From an uncultured Pseudomonadota bacterium (GTDB taxonomy: Bacteria > Myxococcota_A > UBA796 > CAJQPC01): a stretch of 6,464 nucleotides of DNA. The notes beneath the pieces were generated by a model. The model ran no database searches. It had not been told where the DNA came from and saw only the letters and a list, made by a program, of their open reading frames with translations. How positions within the stretch are numbered: position 1 is the stretch's first letter; each line of letters starts with the position of its first letter. Below are positions 6,393-6,464 of this stretch, one piece after another. The DNA is taken from contig CALGIB010000816.1 of NCBI GenBank assembly GCA_937915955.1, forward strand, positions 1 to 6,464. Direction: 5' to 3'. The position numbers were made by a program, and so were the translations under genes.

Positions 6393-6464
6393 CTACTGCG
6401 CGCAGATCGCGAAGTCTGCGGCCTCGGGGCACTCCTCGAGGTTCGCGCAGCTGTCGGCGCAGTC
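6393..6464 (-). CDS. C-terminal end of a Cys-rich protein (partial, enters from the right edge)
   Basis: Only the last 23 codons and a TAG stop are visible. The frame reads DCADSCANLEECPEAADFAI then CAQ, starting exactly at the window edge. Four Cys in 23 residues, with acidic spacing, suggest a secreted or lipoprotein-type disulfide-rich tail like that of the neighbouring lipoprotein. The reading frame is supported by the codon pattern (mostly G/C at the third position) and by a strong terminator directly downstream. No family can be assigned from this fragment. Confidence 0.6.
   Translation of the reverse strand, partial: DCADSCANLEECPEAADFAICAQ

Overview
The window is GC-rich, almost fully coding DNA with third-position G/C codon bias. 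The gene content points to a deltaproteobacterial-type bacterium, most likely Myxococcota or a relative. That assignment is inference. It rests on the GC bias, a lipoprotein with a long (Thr/Ser/Ala)-Asp linker followed by an Ig-like domain, a Cys-rich secreted-protein tail, and a J-like/RodZ-type HTH fusion. No rRNA, tRNA, CRISPR array, insertion sequence or phage gene was found.

Layout. Bases 1-2117 (minus strand) encode a large membrane histidine kinase whose C-terminus runs off the left edge. It diverges from a plus-strand three-gene cluster across only 33 bp. The cluster is selA (selenocysteine synthase, 2151-3473), a J-like/helix-turn-helix protein (3482-4351) and an RluD-type 23S rRNA pseudouridine synthase (4353-5288). 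Gaps of 8 bp and 1 bp make an operon very likely. The pseudouridine synthase converges on a minus-strand lipoprotein gene (5285-6313), and the two stop codons share one CTAG. Upstream of the lipoprotein, a strong hairpin with a T tract (minus strand) terminates another minus-strand gene. Only the last 23 codons of that gene (6393-6464) are in the window.

Function. selA indicates that the organism makes selenocysteine. selB, selC and selD are not in the window. selA and the pseudouridine synthase both act on translation RNAs (tRNA-Sec charging, 23S rRNA modification). The gene between them encodes a J-like domain that lacks HPD, joined to a RodZ-type HTH, and its role is unknown. The kinase is a sensor whose response regulator probably lies beyond the left edge. 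The lipoprotein and the Cys-rich tail belong to the cell envelope or secreted fraction.

I do not see a clearly new biological system here. The most unusual items are the J-like/HTH_25 fusion, its place between selA and an rluD-like gene, and the very compact gene junctions.
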